Shown here: piece by piece, positions 35,975-45,322 of the stretch
Layout: each line of letters starts with the position of its first letter
Numbering within the stretch: the first letter of the stretch is position 1
Source: Spirosoma foliorum
GTDB taxonomy: Bacteria > Bacteroidota > Bacteroidia > Cytophagales > Spirosomataceae
Reading direction: 5' to 3'
DNA length: 64,000 nt
NCBI RefSeq assembly: GCF_014117325.1
Contig: NZ_CP059732.1
Span: 4,105,001 to 4,169,000 of the forward strand
Program-made: the position numbers and the translations under genes
The notes under the pieces: generated by a model
What the model saw: the letters and a program-made list of their open reading frames with translations, nothing else
Databases searched by the model: none
What the model was told of the DNA's origin: nothing

Positions 35975-38900
35975 ATGAGTCTACCCGAATTAAGCTTAAA
36001 CAGGCCCGTTTTCGCGATGGTGATGTCCATCGTGATCGTGCTGTTCGGCGTTATCGGATTCACGTTTCTAGGTGTACGTGAATATCCGGCTATTGACCCT
36101 CCGGTCATTTCGGTCCGAACGAACTATACAGGCGCAAACCCCGAAATTATTGAGTCGCAGATTACGGAGCCTATTGAGAAGTCGCTGAACAGTATCGAAG
36201 GGATTCGAACGATTTCATCGATCAGTGCTTTAGGAGCTAGCACGATTACCGTTGAGTTTAACCTTGACGCGAATCTGGAACAAGCTGCCAACGATGTGCG
36301 TGACAAGGTATCGCAGGCTCAGCGACAGCTTCCTCAGGATATTGATGCGCCACCGGTTGTTACCAAAGCGGATGCTAACTCGGAACCGATCATTTTCATG
36401 AACGTTCAGAGTACAACCCGTAGCGCAACGCAATTGTCGGACTATGCCGAAAACGTACTTCAGGAGCGCTTGCAAACCATTCCAGGCGTTAGCCAGGCCA
36501 ATATCTACGGGCTCAAGCGCCAGGCGATGCGTTTATGGATTGATCCAATCAAACTATCGGCTTACCGACTAACCTCGCAGGACATCCAGAATGCGCTGAC
36601 CTCGCAAAACGTCGAATTACCTGGTGGTAAAGTGTATGGCAATGCAACTGAGTTAACAGTAAAAGCGGTTGGCCGGTTAACAACTGAAGATGATTTTAAC
36701 AACCTGATTCTTCGGCAAACGAGCAACCAGATCATCCGTTTCAAAGATGTTGGATATGCGGTATTAGGCGCTGAAAATGAAGAAACAAACTCCAAGCAGA
36801 ACGGAGCCGTAGGGGTTATTCTGGCGCTGATTCCTCAGCCAGGTGCCAACTACGTAAGTATCGCTGATGAGTTTTATAATCGGTTTGATCAGCTGAAGAA
36901 AGATCTTCCACCGGATATCATTGTCTTTGTTGGTACTGATCGAAGTATCTTCATTCGACGAGCCATTGAAGAAGTAGGTGAAACGCTGCTTATTTCATTC
37001 GTACTGGTTGTACTGGTTATTTATTTCTTCTTCCGCGACTGGCTGATTGCGTTCCGCCCACTGATCGATATTCCCGTATCGCTGATCGGTGCCTTCTTTA
37101 TCATGTACCTGGCCGATTTCAGTATTAACGTCCTAACGCTGTTGGGAATCGTACTGGCAACTGGGCTTGTGGTGGATGATGGTATCGTAGTCACGGAAAA
37201 TATCTTCAAGAAGATTGAAGAGGGCATGGATACCGAAGAAGCGGCTAAAGAAGGCTCGAATGAAATCTTCTTTGCGGTTATCTCGACGTCGATCACGCTG
37301 GCCATTGTATTCCTGCCGATTATCTTCCTGCAAGGTTTCGTTGGGCGGCTGTTCCGTGAGTTTGGGATTGTGGTGGCTGGAGCCGTATTAATTTCGGCTT
37401 TTGTATCGCTTACGCTGACCCCGGTATTAAGTGTCAAACTAACCAGTAAGGATCACGGACAGTCCTGGTTTTATCGAAAAACAGAACCATTTTTCAAATG
37501 GCTGGACGACTCCTATCGCGAGTCGCTCATGGGCTTCATGCGCAAGCGAGGTTGGGCTTTTGCCATGATTGTTGCCTGTTTAGCACTGATTTTCGGTCTG
37601 GGCTCGATGCTTAAATCGGAGTTAGCCCCACTCGAAGACCGAGGCCGAACCCGGATCTCGATTACATCGCCAGAAGGTACCAGCTTTGAAGCCCAATCTG
37701 CGCTAACCGACCGTGTCCTACAGTTTGTACTTGACTCCATCCCAGAAAACAAACTGGCTTTTAGCGTTGTAGCACCTGGTTTTTCAGGAGCAGGAGCGGT
37801 TAACTCATCCTTTGTGATGTTGAACATGGTCGATGCTGCTGATCGGAAGCGATCACAGCAGGACATTGTGGATTACCTAACGAAGAATCTTAAAAAGTTC
37901 AGCGAGGCCCGCATGTTTGCGACGCAGGATCAGACCATTCAGGTTGGACGCGGAGGTGGCTTGCCGGTGCAGTTCGTTATTCAAAACCTGAATTTTGAGA
38001 AGCTCCGGGAGAAGTTACCGACCTTCCTGGATGAAGTGCAGAAAGATCCTACCTTCCAGACTTCTGATGTCGATCTAAAGTTTAATAAACCGGAGCTGAA
38101 CATCACCATCGAGCGGGAGAAAGCGACCAACCTGGGGGTTTCAGTGCAGGATGTTGCTCAAACACTGCAACTAGCGCTTAGTAACCGTCGTCTGGCTTAC
38201 TTCCTGATGAACGGCAAGCAGTATCAGGTTATTGGTCAGGTAGACCGGGCAGACCGCGACGCTCCTGTTGATTTAGCCTCGTTTTACGTGCGCTCCAATA
38301 ATGGTCAACTAATTCAGTTAGATAACCTGGTTAAATTCCAGGAGGTCAGTAGCCCCCCGCAAGTGTATCACTTCAATCGGTTTAAATCAGCGACTGTATC
38401 GGCTAGTCTGGCTCCTGGTAAAACGATTGGCGACGGTGTAGATGCCATGCGCGCGATTGCCGCCCGAACACTTGATCAAACGTTCCAGACGGCCCTTTCC
38501 GGTCCTTCGCGTGACTATGCTGAAAGTTCGTCAAACACGCTGTTTGCCTTCGGTCTGGCGCTGATTCTGGTTTACTTAGTCCTGGCCGCCCAGTTCGATT
38601 CGTTTGTCGATCCGCTCATTATCATGATTACGGTACCGTTGGCGCTGGCCGGAGCAGTTTTCTCGCTTTGGATGTTTAATCAGACACTGAATATTTTCAG
38701 TCAGATTGGTATCATCATGCTGGTAGGGCTGGTTACTAAAAACGGGATTCTGATTGTGGAGTTTGCGAACGAACAACGCCTGACGGGTAAGAATAAATTT
38801 GAGGCAGCCGCCGAATCGGCAGCGATGCGCTTGCGTCCTATTTTGATGACAACTCTTGTAGCAGCTTTTGGTGCATTACCATTGGCTATGGCGTTGGGGT

Positions 38901-39085
38901 CGGCCTCAAAAAGCCGAGTGCCACTTGGTATTGTTATCGTGGGTGGGCTTATCTTCTCGCTCGTTTTGACGCTTTATGTCGTGCCGGTTATTTACACCTA
39001 TATGAGTCGTCGGAAGGATGTAAAGCCTGAAGAACCTCAACAGGACAATACGCCAAAACCGAAACCCGCAGTCGTACATATTTAG
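35975..39085 (+). CDS. RND drug-efflux pump (HAE1/AcrB type)
   Basis: A 1036-residue inner-membrane transporter. The proton-relay motif on helix 4 is LVVDDGIVVTEN with paired Asp, and helix 10 carries the Lys in GLVTKNGILIVEF, as in AcrB. The large periplasmic loops (porter and docking domains) are intact. The pump exports hydrophobic compounds by proton antiport with the adaptor upstream. The C-terminus is cytoplasmic and basic/proline-rich. It is 33 bases after the adaptor gene. Confidence 0.93.
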   Translation: MSLPELSLNRPVFAMVMSIVIVLFGVIGFTFLGVREYPAIDPPVISVRTNYTGANPEIIESQITEPIEKSLNSIEGIRTISSISALGASTITVEFNLDANLEQAANDVRDKVSQAQRQLPQDIDAPPVVTKADANSEPIIFMNVQSTTRSATQLSDYAENVLQERLQTIPGVSQANIYGLKRQAMRLWIDPIKLSAYRLTSQDIQNALTSQNVELPGGKVYGNATELTVKAVGRLTTEDDFNNLILRQTSNQIIRFKDVGYAVLGAENEETNSKQNGAVGVILALIPQPGANYVSIADEFYNRFDQLKKDLPPDIIVFVGTDRSIFIRRAIEEVGETLLISFVLVVLVIYFFFRDWLIAFRPLIDIPVSLIGAFFIMYLADFSINVLTLLGIVLATGLVVDDGIVVTENIFKKIEEGMDTEEAAKEGSNEIFFAVISTSITLAIVFLPIIFLQGFVGRLFREFGIVVAGAVLISAFVSLTLTPVLSVKLTSKDHGQSWFYRKTEPFFKWLDDSYRESLMGFMRKRGWAFAMIVACLALIFGLGSMLKSELAPLEDRGRTRISITSPEGTSFEAQSALTDRVLQFVLDSIPENKLAFSVVAPGFSGAGAVNSSFVMLNMVDAADRKRSQQDIVDYLTKNLKKFSEARMFATQDQTIQVGRGGGLPVQFVIQNLNFEKLREKLPTFLDEVQKDPTFQTSDVDLKFNKPELNITIEREKATNLGVSVQDVAQTLQLALSNRRLAYFLMNGKQYQVIGQVDRADRDAPVDLASFYVRSNNGQLIQLDNLVKFQEVSSPPQVYHFNRFKSATVSASLAPGKTIGDGVDAMRAIAARTLDQTFQTALSGPSRDYAESSSNTLFAFGLALILVYLVLAAQFDSFVDPLIIMITVPLALAGAVFSLWMFNQTLNIFSQIGIIMLVGLVTKNGILIVEFANEQRLTGKNKFEAAAESAAMRLRPILMTTLVAAFGALPLAMALGSASKSRVPLGIVIVGGLIFSLVLTLYVVPVIYTYMSRRKDVKPEEPQQDNTPKPKPAVVHI

Positions 39086-39101
39086 CCATTGTTGTCATAT
39101 G

Positions 39102-39140
39102 AATCAGGGGTGGATCTGTAAATCAGGTTCACCCCTGATT
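39102..39140 (+). terminator. Terminator of the efflux operon
   Basis: Arms 39102-39114 and 39128-39140 (AATCAGGGGTGGA and its near complement, one G-U pair) around a 13-base loop, then CGTTT. It follows the pump stop by 16 bases. Confidence 0.65.
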
Positions 39141-39270
39141 CGTTTAGAAGTCAGGTAGCGTTCTTCCCTCTCAATAAAAACATTCCCTGCATCGGTTATA
39201 AACAATCCTTTTTATTCTTATCTCATTTTGGGGGCTCTTTCACTAACAATTGGCTCCTCACTAAATCCGG

Positions 39271-40452
39271 ATGAAACGACACATTTATCTTTTTCTACTA
39301 TTACTTGGGCCAATTGCTTTTGCCCAAACGCCCTTAAAAGTCGATAACGAATTTGCGTTTGCCGCCAAGCAATACGAATTAATGCTGAAAAGCCACCCCG
39401 ACACAACTAAATTCCCTCAGTCGACAAAACCCGACGGTACGCCTGACGACCGAAAATCAGACTGGTGGTGTAGTGGTTTCTTTGGTGGGTCGCTTTGGCA
39501 CATCTATGAGCGCACCAAAGCTCCCGTCTGGAAAGAGGCTGCCAACAAATGGACGATGGCCGTAGCCAAAGAGCAGTACAATACCGGCACGCACGATCTG
39601 GGATTCATGCTCTACTGCCCCTTCGGCAATGGTTACCGACTCACCAAAAATCCAGCGTATCCGCCTATTTTACTCACTGGCGCAAAATCACTGTCTACCC
39701 GTTTCGATCCTAAGGTTGGGGTTATTAAATCGTGGAATAAATTCCAGAACTATACGTACCCGGTTATCATCGATAACATGATGAATCTGGAGTTCCTGTT
39801 CTGGGCGGCAAAAACATCGGGGAATAAGGAGTTCTATAACCTATCCGTTACGCACGCCGACAACACCATGAAAAACCACTATCGGCCTGATTACAGCAGC
39901 TACCATGTGGTTTGCTATAATCCAGATGGTACGGTGGCTGCCAAGAAAACGGCGCAGGGCTATGCCGATAATTCCGCCTGGGCACGGGGACAAGCGTGGG
40001 GTCTGTACGGATTCACGGTTATGTATCGCGAAACGAAAGACAAGAAATACCTGGATTTCGCCCGTCACATTGCTGATTTCTATTTGAATCACCCAAACCT
40101 GCCAGCCGATAAAATTCCATACTGGGATTTCAATGCGCCCAATATTCCAAACGAAGAGCGGGATGCTTCGGCAGGTGCCATTACAGCGTCGGCTTTACTC
40201 GAACTATGCACCTACGGCGGCCCGTCGGCAAAAACGTACTATCAGTCGGCCGTGAAAATGCTGCAGAGCCTGTCTAGCCCGGCTTACAAGGCTAATCTGG
40301 GGGAAAACAACAATTTTATTCTGAAGCATAGCGTAGGTCATAAACCTCAAAAAAGCGAAGTCGACACACCAATCATCTACGCGGATTACTACTATCTGGA
40401 AGCGTTACTGCGTTACGATGCGCTCCGGAAAAAGTCAGCTTTCCGTTCGTAA
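39271..40452 (+). CDS. GH88 unsaturated uronyl hydrolase, secreted
   Basis: A 393-residue enzyme with signal peptide (MKRHIYLFLLLLGPIAFA). The family fold is an (alpha/alpha)6 barrel; visible parts are DWWCSGFFGGSLWHIYE, HDLGFMLYCPFGNGY and DNMMNLEFLFWAA with the conserved Asp residues that hydrate the unsaturated sugar, then PYWDFNAPN and DASAGAITASALLEL. GH88 enzymes act on unsaturated glucuronyl residues released by polysaccharide lyases. Substrate specificity (chondroitin, hyaluronan, ulvan or plant polymer) cannot be inferred. No lyase gene is next to it. Confidence 0.9.
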   Translation: MKRHIYLFLLLLGPIAFAQTPLKVDNEFAFAAKQYELMLKSHPDTTKFPQSTKPDGTPDDRKSDWWCSGFFGGSLWHIYERTKAPVWKEAANKWTMAVAKEQYNTGTHDLGFMLYCPFGNGYRLTKNPAYPPILLTGAKSLSTRFDPKVGVIKSWNKFQNYTYPVIIDNMMNLEFLFWAAKTSGNKEFYNLSVTHADNTMKNHYRPDYSSYHVVCYNPDGTVAAKKTAQGYADNSAWARGQAWGLYGFTVMYRETKDKKYLDFARHIADFYLNHPNLPADKIPYWDFNAPNIPNEERDASAGAITASALLELCTYGGPSAKTYYQSAVKMLQSLSSPAYKANLGENNNFILKHSVGHKPQKSEVDTPIIYADYYYLEALLRYDALRKKSAFRS

Positions 40453-40465
40453 TCGATATAGAACT

Positions 40466-40553
40466 AATAGTTTTTGACAGGATTTACAGGATGAACAGGA
40501 TTTATTTCGACAAACAAATCCTGTTCATCCTGTAAATCCTGTCAAAAACTATT
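40466..40553. repeat. Inverted repeat, 38-bp perfect arms (GACAGGATTTACAGGAT type), copy 1
   Basis: Arms 40466-40503 and 40516-40553 are exact complements around a 12-base loop; the core GACAGGATTTACAGGAT recurs at 51666-51746. The right arm ends in the stop codon of the GDSL-like gene. Convergent gap. Confidence 0.88.
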
Positions 40554-41257
40554 TAATAATAGCGCCTAATCGCCTGAATGGTAACAATGGTTGGAGCAGA
40601 TAGATAAAAATCGAATAAAGAACGGCCCAATAACTCATGACTGATCGCATTCAGGTGTTGGGGGTCATTTACTAAAAAATATTCCTCTTGCGGACGAATA
40701 ATCGAATCGGAGTCGAACACACTAAATAACTGCTTATCCGCTTCATCCAATAGCACATTCCGGCTCCGCTGCCGAACCCACTGATTAGCCCGATTCAGAT
40801 GAGGAAATGGTGTTATAATCAGCACATTATGTCGATAAGGCCGTAATTGTTTCAATAACATAGACAAGGCCATAGCACGACGAGAACGGAGTAGCGAGGC
40901 TAGTAACGTCTTCGCAGCCTTAAGCGGACTCAACACCTGAGTCCCGGTGCTATCTAACTTCAAATCAAAGGGTTGTAGCAAAACTGGCGCAGCCAAACAA
41001 GGCACGTCAATCGAATTAAATGCTGACGGTTGCAGAATCCGGTGATCCAATTGCAGTACGATTAAGTCATAACGATTAAGCGGTAACTGCGCGAGTGTTG
41101 ACGACATTTGTGCCATTGTCAGATGCGCATAGGCTTCTACCGACACCGCCTGCCCGGCAAGGCTGACCTGACGAATAAAATGCCCGATATAACTTAAGTT
41201 TCCTCCCTCCAGACCAAAGCCGTAGGTATGTTCATCGCCAATTACTAACACGTTCAT
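40553..41257 (-). CDS. GDSL/SGNH-hydrolase-like protein lacking the catalytic Ser
   Basis: A 234-residue protein with a flavodoxin-like start (MNVLVIGDEHTYGFG) and hydrophobic strands like SGNH esterases. In active enzymes the motif is GDS; here the corresponding residue is Glu (GDEHTYG), so classical esterase activity is doubtful. The block-V Asp/His pair (SxDSxH type) is not evident either; HLNAIS lies near the C-terminus. It may be a carbohydrate- or ligand-binding relative. Identity of the family is moderate. Confidence 0.5.
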   Translation of the reverse strand: MNVLVIGDEHTYGFGLEGGNLSYIGHFIRQVSLAGQAVSVEAYAHLTMAQMSSTLAQLPLNRYDLIVLQLDHRILQPSAFNSIDVPCLAAPVLLQPFDLKLDSTGTQVLSPLKAAKTLLASLLRSRRAMALSMLLKQLRPYRHNVLIITPFPHLNRANQWVRQRSRNVLLDEADKQLFSVFDSDSIIRPQEEYFLVNDPQHLNAISHELLGRSLFDFYLSAPTIVTIQAIRRYY

Positions 41258-41433
41258 CAGTCAACAAAAACGGGGCGAATAAACCCGTTTTATCCCTTTA
41301 CGTAGGTAGTAGGCCAACTGTGGCAACCAACTCAGAAAAATAATTATCAACCAAAACAATAATTGCAACGTTCTACGTTTGAAACGCGTAGAGTAGGATA
41401 GAGTCAGGTTGTTAACGTAAATCCGATCGAACT

Positions 41434-42042
41434 TTGTTTTTCCGAAAATCGTCTCCGTTTGCTGATAATGATCTGCTAAGCGTCATTCGGGCTTGTCGTG
41501 TCAATGACCCACGAGCCCAACGAACGCTGTTTAAGCAGTTTTTTGGCTATGCCAAAAGTATTTGTCTGCGCTATACGTCAAGTTCCGAAGAAGCCGAAGA
41601 TGTTCTGAACGAAGGATTTCTTAAAGCATTTCAACATTTAGACAGCTATGACGAAACATTACCGTTCAAGGCCTGGCTACGGACTATCCTGGTCAATACA
41701 GCCATAAGCCATTATCGTAAGAATCATCGGTTCGAACAACATACATCGCTCGAAGCGGGTGAGCAGGTCACTTTCGACGAAAACATTGTCGATCAGATTG
41801 CAGCGGAGGAGATTCTGGCCCTTGTGCAGCAACTTACCCCAACCTACCGAACTGTATTTATGATGCACGTGGTGGATGGTTATACGCTCCACGAAATTGC
41901 CGGGATCTTGAGTCATAACGAGGCAACGGTGCGCTCGAATTATGCTCGTGCCCGGCAGAAATTACAGGTACTCATTAAACAAGCCTATCCTTTTTACGAA
42001 AATTCTAGCCCTGGGGCTACTATACCATATCATGAAAACTGA
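41434..42042 (+). CDS. ECF RNA polymerase sigma factor
   Basis: A 202-residue sigma-70 factor of the ECF type. Sigma-2 is at about residues 25-95 (AQRTLFKQFFGYAKSICLRY, then DVLNEGFLKAFQHLDSY; LPFKAWLRTILVN is the -10 region), sigma-4 at about 130-185 (LTPTYRTVFMMHVVDGYTLHEIAGIL). The start is TTG at 41434; there is a TAA in frame 19 bases upstream and no ATG in the first part, so the start is forced. It overlaps the next gene by 11 bases. That gene encodes a likely anti-sigma factor, so the pair forms a sigma/anti-sigma module. Confidence 0.92.
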   Translation: MFFRKSSPFADNDLLSVIRACRVNDPRAQRTLFKQFFGYAKSICLRYTSSSEEAEDVLNEGFLKAFQHLDSYDETLPFKAWLRTILVNTAISHYRKNHRFEQHTSLEAGEQVTFDENIVDQIAAEEILALVQQLTPTYRTVFMMHVVDGYTLHEIAGILSHNEATVRSNYARARQKLQVLIKQAYPFYENSSPGATIPYHEN

Positions 42043-43771
42043 CCGATTTTCCGATATTATCCGGCGAAAACTGGAAAGTATTCGGCCGGAGTTTACTGAA
42101 AAAGACTGGACGCGAATGCAAGCCACGCTTCAGCAGGCTAGCCCTCCCCTGCCTGGTTCGGCTGGAGCGGGTCAGCCGTTCAGTGGCAGTGTCTGGTCGA
42201 CTCACCCCTGGTTCATGGCTGCTGCTTCTGTTGGTACAGCTGCATTGATCTCATTCAGCGTCTGGCAACGGAGCCAGATCAGCGATCTACAGAAAACCGT
42301 TGGCCAACTAAAACAGAAGTCTGATTCAACACAGGTGGCTCCAATGTCGCCAGCGCAGGAACAGCCAACATTGGCCAAAGCAGATAACGCTGTTCAGCCT
42401 TCACAAAATCAGGAATCAGCAGCGGCTCAAAATATTTCCGGCCAACGCGACACGGTTTATATAACCCGCTATGTGCAGGTACCTTCTCGCTCGCAATTCG
42501 ATCACTCAGAAGAGCGTCATGATGTTAGGACAGAAACGCCACCTGATCAACGATATGCTGAGACGGGCCGTGCTCCTGTCAACTCCGGTTTATCACGCCA
42601 ACAAAATGACCTAAACTCCAACCAGAAAACTGATTCATATGGCGTTTCTTCTACTCCTTTAACCAGTGACAGGAATACTTCAGATCTTGCCTCTCCAACC
42701 CTGACAGGCACGACCAATGCGCCGTCAGCCAGTGAGAAGAATTCGACCTACTCTTCAGAAATGAGCGGCAACGAATCGAATCGACTGGCAGGTAATAGAC
42801 GTGCAGGACGTAGACAAAAAGGTCGCGACACCAACCGAAACAACTTATACGAATCTGAATCGTATGCGGGACAATCGGCTATTAACCAGACCAGAAACAC
42901 CAATTTACCGCCCAACGACCCGACTGCTTCTACGAACAGGACTTCTGCATCAGCGGAGCAATCGGTGGCATCAGCAAGTTATGAACTGGCTAACAGTCGT
43001 TCCTTGTCGACCAAAACGGTTAATTGGAGCGCTCTAATGGCACAGCGCTCAAAACGTATACGCCAGGCGTGGACACCGGCGGTTACAGACGTTGTTGAAC
43101 AGAAATCGACGGCTCCCGAAAGTCAACCGACTCCACGTGTGGGCACTCAATTCCGCTTGGGTGTAGGGGGCGAACTGGCCAGTGGCTCTCAGAATTTTGG
43201 TGTATTTTCTGAAGTGTTGCTAGGCAAACATTGGTCGTTAGGTATAGGCTTTGTCAAAGCAAACTATACCAATAAGTTTACTGATGACCAGGATTTTGAG
43301 AAACGTACCCACCGCGATTTCAAAAATGCATTTGGTCCGGGTATAGATCAGTTCCGTGAAATTGTAGGCATTGATACACGTCAAACTCGTTATCAAATAC
43401 CCATTAGTCTCGGCTACCGCATACCGCTTAATGCATCGCTAACGCTGTTGTCAAGTGTTGGTACGTATTTGAATCTGAATAACTTGGAGAACGTCTCGTT
43501 TTACTGTCGTTTGCCTCTTCTTCCATTTCAGCCGAACCCAAACAAGTATGCCACTGGTCAGGTCGATCTTATTAAAAAGCAACCAATTGACTTAATCAAT
43601 AGTCTGGCATTGGGAGCTGGTCTCGAATGGCATAGTCGACATTGGGCCCTACAAGGTACTCCAGTACTTAATATGCCTATACAGTCTGCTACAACTATGA
43701 TGCAGCCTGATCAGAACTGGCAGCAAAAGGCAACGGTTAGTTTACGGGCAAGGCTTTTGTACAACTTTTAG
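42032..43771 (+). CDS. Candidate dual membrane-spanning anti-sigma factor with C-terminal beta-barrel
   Basis: A 579-residue protein with an N-terminal cytoplasmic helical stretch (about 1-58; FSDIIRRKLESIRPEFTEKDW), one transmembrane helix at about 60-78, a periplasmic coiled-coil-like then Ser/Thr/Gln/Asn-rich low-complexity linker (about 80-365), and a C-terminal beta-barrel-like domain (about 369-579; FRLGVGGELASGSQNFGVF, LGIGFVKANYTNKF, PISLGYRIPLNASLTLLSS, terminal aromatic F). This matches the layout of dual membrane-spanning anti-sigma (Dma) proteins of Bacteroides. It starts at ATG inside the sigma-factor gene end (11-base overlap), so the two are coupled. Partner and signal are inferences. 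Confidence 0.72.
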   Translation: MKTDRFSDIIRRKLESIRPEFTEKDWTRMQATLQQASPPLPGSAGAGQPFSGSVWSTHPWFMAAASVGTAALISFSVWQRSQISDLQKTVGQLKQKSDSTQVAPMSPAQEQPTLAKADNAVQPSQNQESAAAQNISGQRDTVYITRYVQVPSRSQFDHSEERHDVRTETPPDQRYAETGRAPVNSGLSRQQNDLNSNQKTDSYGVSSTPLTSDRNTSDLASPTLTGTTNAPSASEKNSTYSSEMSGNESNRLAGNRRAGRRQKGRDTNRNNLYESESYAGQSAINQTRNTNLPPNDPTASTNRTSASAEQSVASASYELANSRSLSTKTVNWSALMAQRSKRIRQAWTPAVTDVVEQKSTAPESQPTPRVGTQFRLGVGGELASGSQNFGVFSEVLLGKHWSLGIGFVKANYTNKFTDDQDFEKRTHRDFKNAFGPGIDQFREIVGIDTRQTRYQIPISLGYRIPLNASLTLLSSVGTYLNLNNLENVSFYCRLPLLPFQPNPNKYATGQVDLIKKQPIDLINSLALGAGLEWHSRHWALQGTPVLNMPIQSATTMMQPDQNWQQKATVSLRARLLYNF

Positions 43772-43784
43772 TCGTAGCTTATCA

Positions 43785-43830
43785 AAAAAGGAACTGCCCG
43801 TGAAAGAATTTTCGCGGGCAGTTCCTTTTT
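43785..43830. terminator. Strong bidirectional terminator
   Basis: Perfect 16-base arms (43785-43800 AAAAAGGAACTGCCCG and 43815-43830) with a 14-base loop, ending in a T-run on both strands. It separates the convergent anti-sigma-like and PQQ-type genes. Confidence 0.85.
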
Positions 43831-43841
43831 AAATTACACAC

Positions 43842-45158
43842 TTATTTATTGGCAGACACCCGCCAGATACGACCAGAAGCGTCATCGGCCACAAGCATAG
43901 TTCCGCCAGGCAATACAGTTACGCCAACGGGCCGGCCATATACATTTTTATTATTGTCTCCCAGAAAACCGGTTAAGAAATCTTCTGGTTTTCCGGGCTT
44001 ACCATCCTGAAATGGCACAAATACAACTTTATAACCCACCAGTTGCGACCGATTCCATGAGCCATGTTGACCGATAAAGGCACCGTTTCGGTATTTTTCA
44101 GGAAACTGTGTTTTATCATAAAAGGCCAAGCCCAAGGAAGCCGTATGTGATCCTAATGGCACATCGGGAATAATGGCTTTTTTAACCAAATCGGGGCGCT
44201 CCCCTTTCCGGCGCGGATCTTCATTTTGGCCGTAATACGAATAAGGCCAGCCATAAAATGCGCCTTCTTTCACACTGGTCAGGTAATCAGGCACCAGGTC
44301 ATCGCCTAATTCATCCCGTTCATTAACAGCCGTATACAAAACTTTAGTTGTAGGCTGCCAGCCCATTCCAACTGGGTTTCGTAACCCACTGGCATAAATA
44401 CGCTCGCCAGATCCATCAGGATTAATTTCCAGAATATTCGCCCGTCGGAGTTCGTTTTCGGGGCCGTGTTCGCCCACATTACTGCCAGAACCAACGGTAA
44501 CGAAAATCTTCTTTCCGTCGGGACTGGCTAGCAAGTTTCGGGTCCAGTGATTGTTGTAGCCGCCCACTGGTAAGTCCAGGATTTTCTTGCCGGGTGCCGT
44601 TATTTTCGTTTGACCAGGCTTGTAATCATAGCGCATTAACGCGCCCGTGCCAGCCGCATAGAAGCTGTTACCCAAAACCAGCATGCCAAATGGGCGATCA
44701 AGCCCTGTCAGGAATGTTTCTTTTAAGTCGGGCTTACCATCGTTGTTGGTATCCCGAAAGAGGGTAATTCGATTCGCACTGGTTCCTTCGCGCTCCGACT
44801 TATTACGCCCCGTTACGGCATTGATAACTTTGGCTTTAGCACCAGTCCGCTCCGTATTGGCTTCGGCCACGAAGATGTCGCCGTTAGGCGCCACGTATAT
44901 CCAGCGGGGGCTTGCCAGATCGCGGGCAAACTCGGTAACCGTAAAACCGGCAGGGGCCTGGGGTGTTTTGCCTTCTGGCCAGCCAACCACATTACTGAAG
45001 TTTTTCGCCGATTTTGTTGCGAACGGAGCTGGTAAATTAATCGTCGTATCGACTGTTGTAACCGTTTCTCCGGTCTGATTGGTCTCTTTTTTTGTGTTAC
45101 ACCCCACCAGGGAGGCAGACAGGGCCATACCTGCCAGAATAACTGTTGTCTTTTTCAT
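43842..45158 (-). CDS. PQQ-type sugar dehydrogenase-like lipoprotein (sorbosone dehydrogenase family)
   Basis: About 438 residues. The leader MKKTTVILAGMALSASLVGC has a lipobox, so this is an exported lipoprotein. The six-bladed propeller signature of soluble PQQ glucose/sorbosone dehydrogenases is present: FARDLASPRWIYVAPNGDIFVAE, YASGLRNPVGMGW, ... GAFYGWPYSYYGQNED (each within family blades). I start at the ATG at 45158; the open frame runs to 45197. Whether PQQ is bound or made by this organism is not shown here. Confidence 0.85.
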   Translation of the reverse strand: MKKTTVILAGMALSASLVGCNTKKETNQTGETVTTVDTTINLPAPFATKSAKNFSNVVGWPEGKTPQAPAGFTVTEFARDLASPRWIYVAPNGDIFVAEANTERTGAKAKVINAVTGRNKSEREGTSANRITLFRDTNNDGKPDLKETFLTGLDRPFGMLVLGNSFYAAGTGALMRYDYKPGQTKITAPGKKILDLPVGGYNNHWTRNLLASPDGKKIFVTVGSGSNVGEHGPENELRRANILEINPDGSGERIYASGLRNPVGMGWQPTTKVLYTAVNERDELGDDLVPDYLTSVKEGAFYGWPYSYYGQNEDPRRKGERPDLVKKAIIPDVPLGSHTASLGLAFYDKTQFPEKYRNGAFIGQHGSWNRSQLVGYKVVFVPFQDGKPGKPEDFLTGFLGDNNKNVYGRPVGVTVLPGGTMLVADDASGRIWRVSANK

Positions 45159-45238
45159 CGTTGAGTAAATTTTACGTTTACTCAACTCCCCGAACAATCA
45201 TTTGGTTACGAGGTAGACACTCTTGCGTTAACAACCTT

Positions 45239-45313
45239 ATGTCCACAGAGGTATGGAGAACACAGAGACATATTATATCTTCCTTTTTGTGCTCCGTGCC
45301 TCTGTGGATATAA
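45239..45313. repeat. Inverted repeat of the CCACAGAGG type
   Basis: Imperfect arms (about 45239-45267 and 45285-45313) built from TCCACAGAGG, a GGAG core and CACAGAG, with TTATATCTTC in the middle, in a same-strand gap between the GNAT gene and the PQQ-type gene. Related in motif to the element at 1009-1087. Confidence 0.6.
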
Positions 45314-45322
45314 TAGCTTTTA

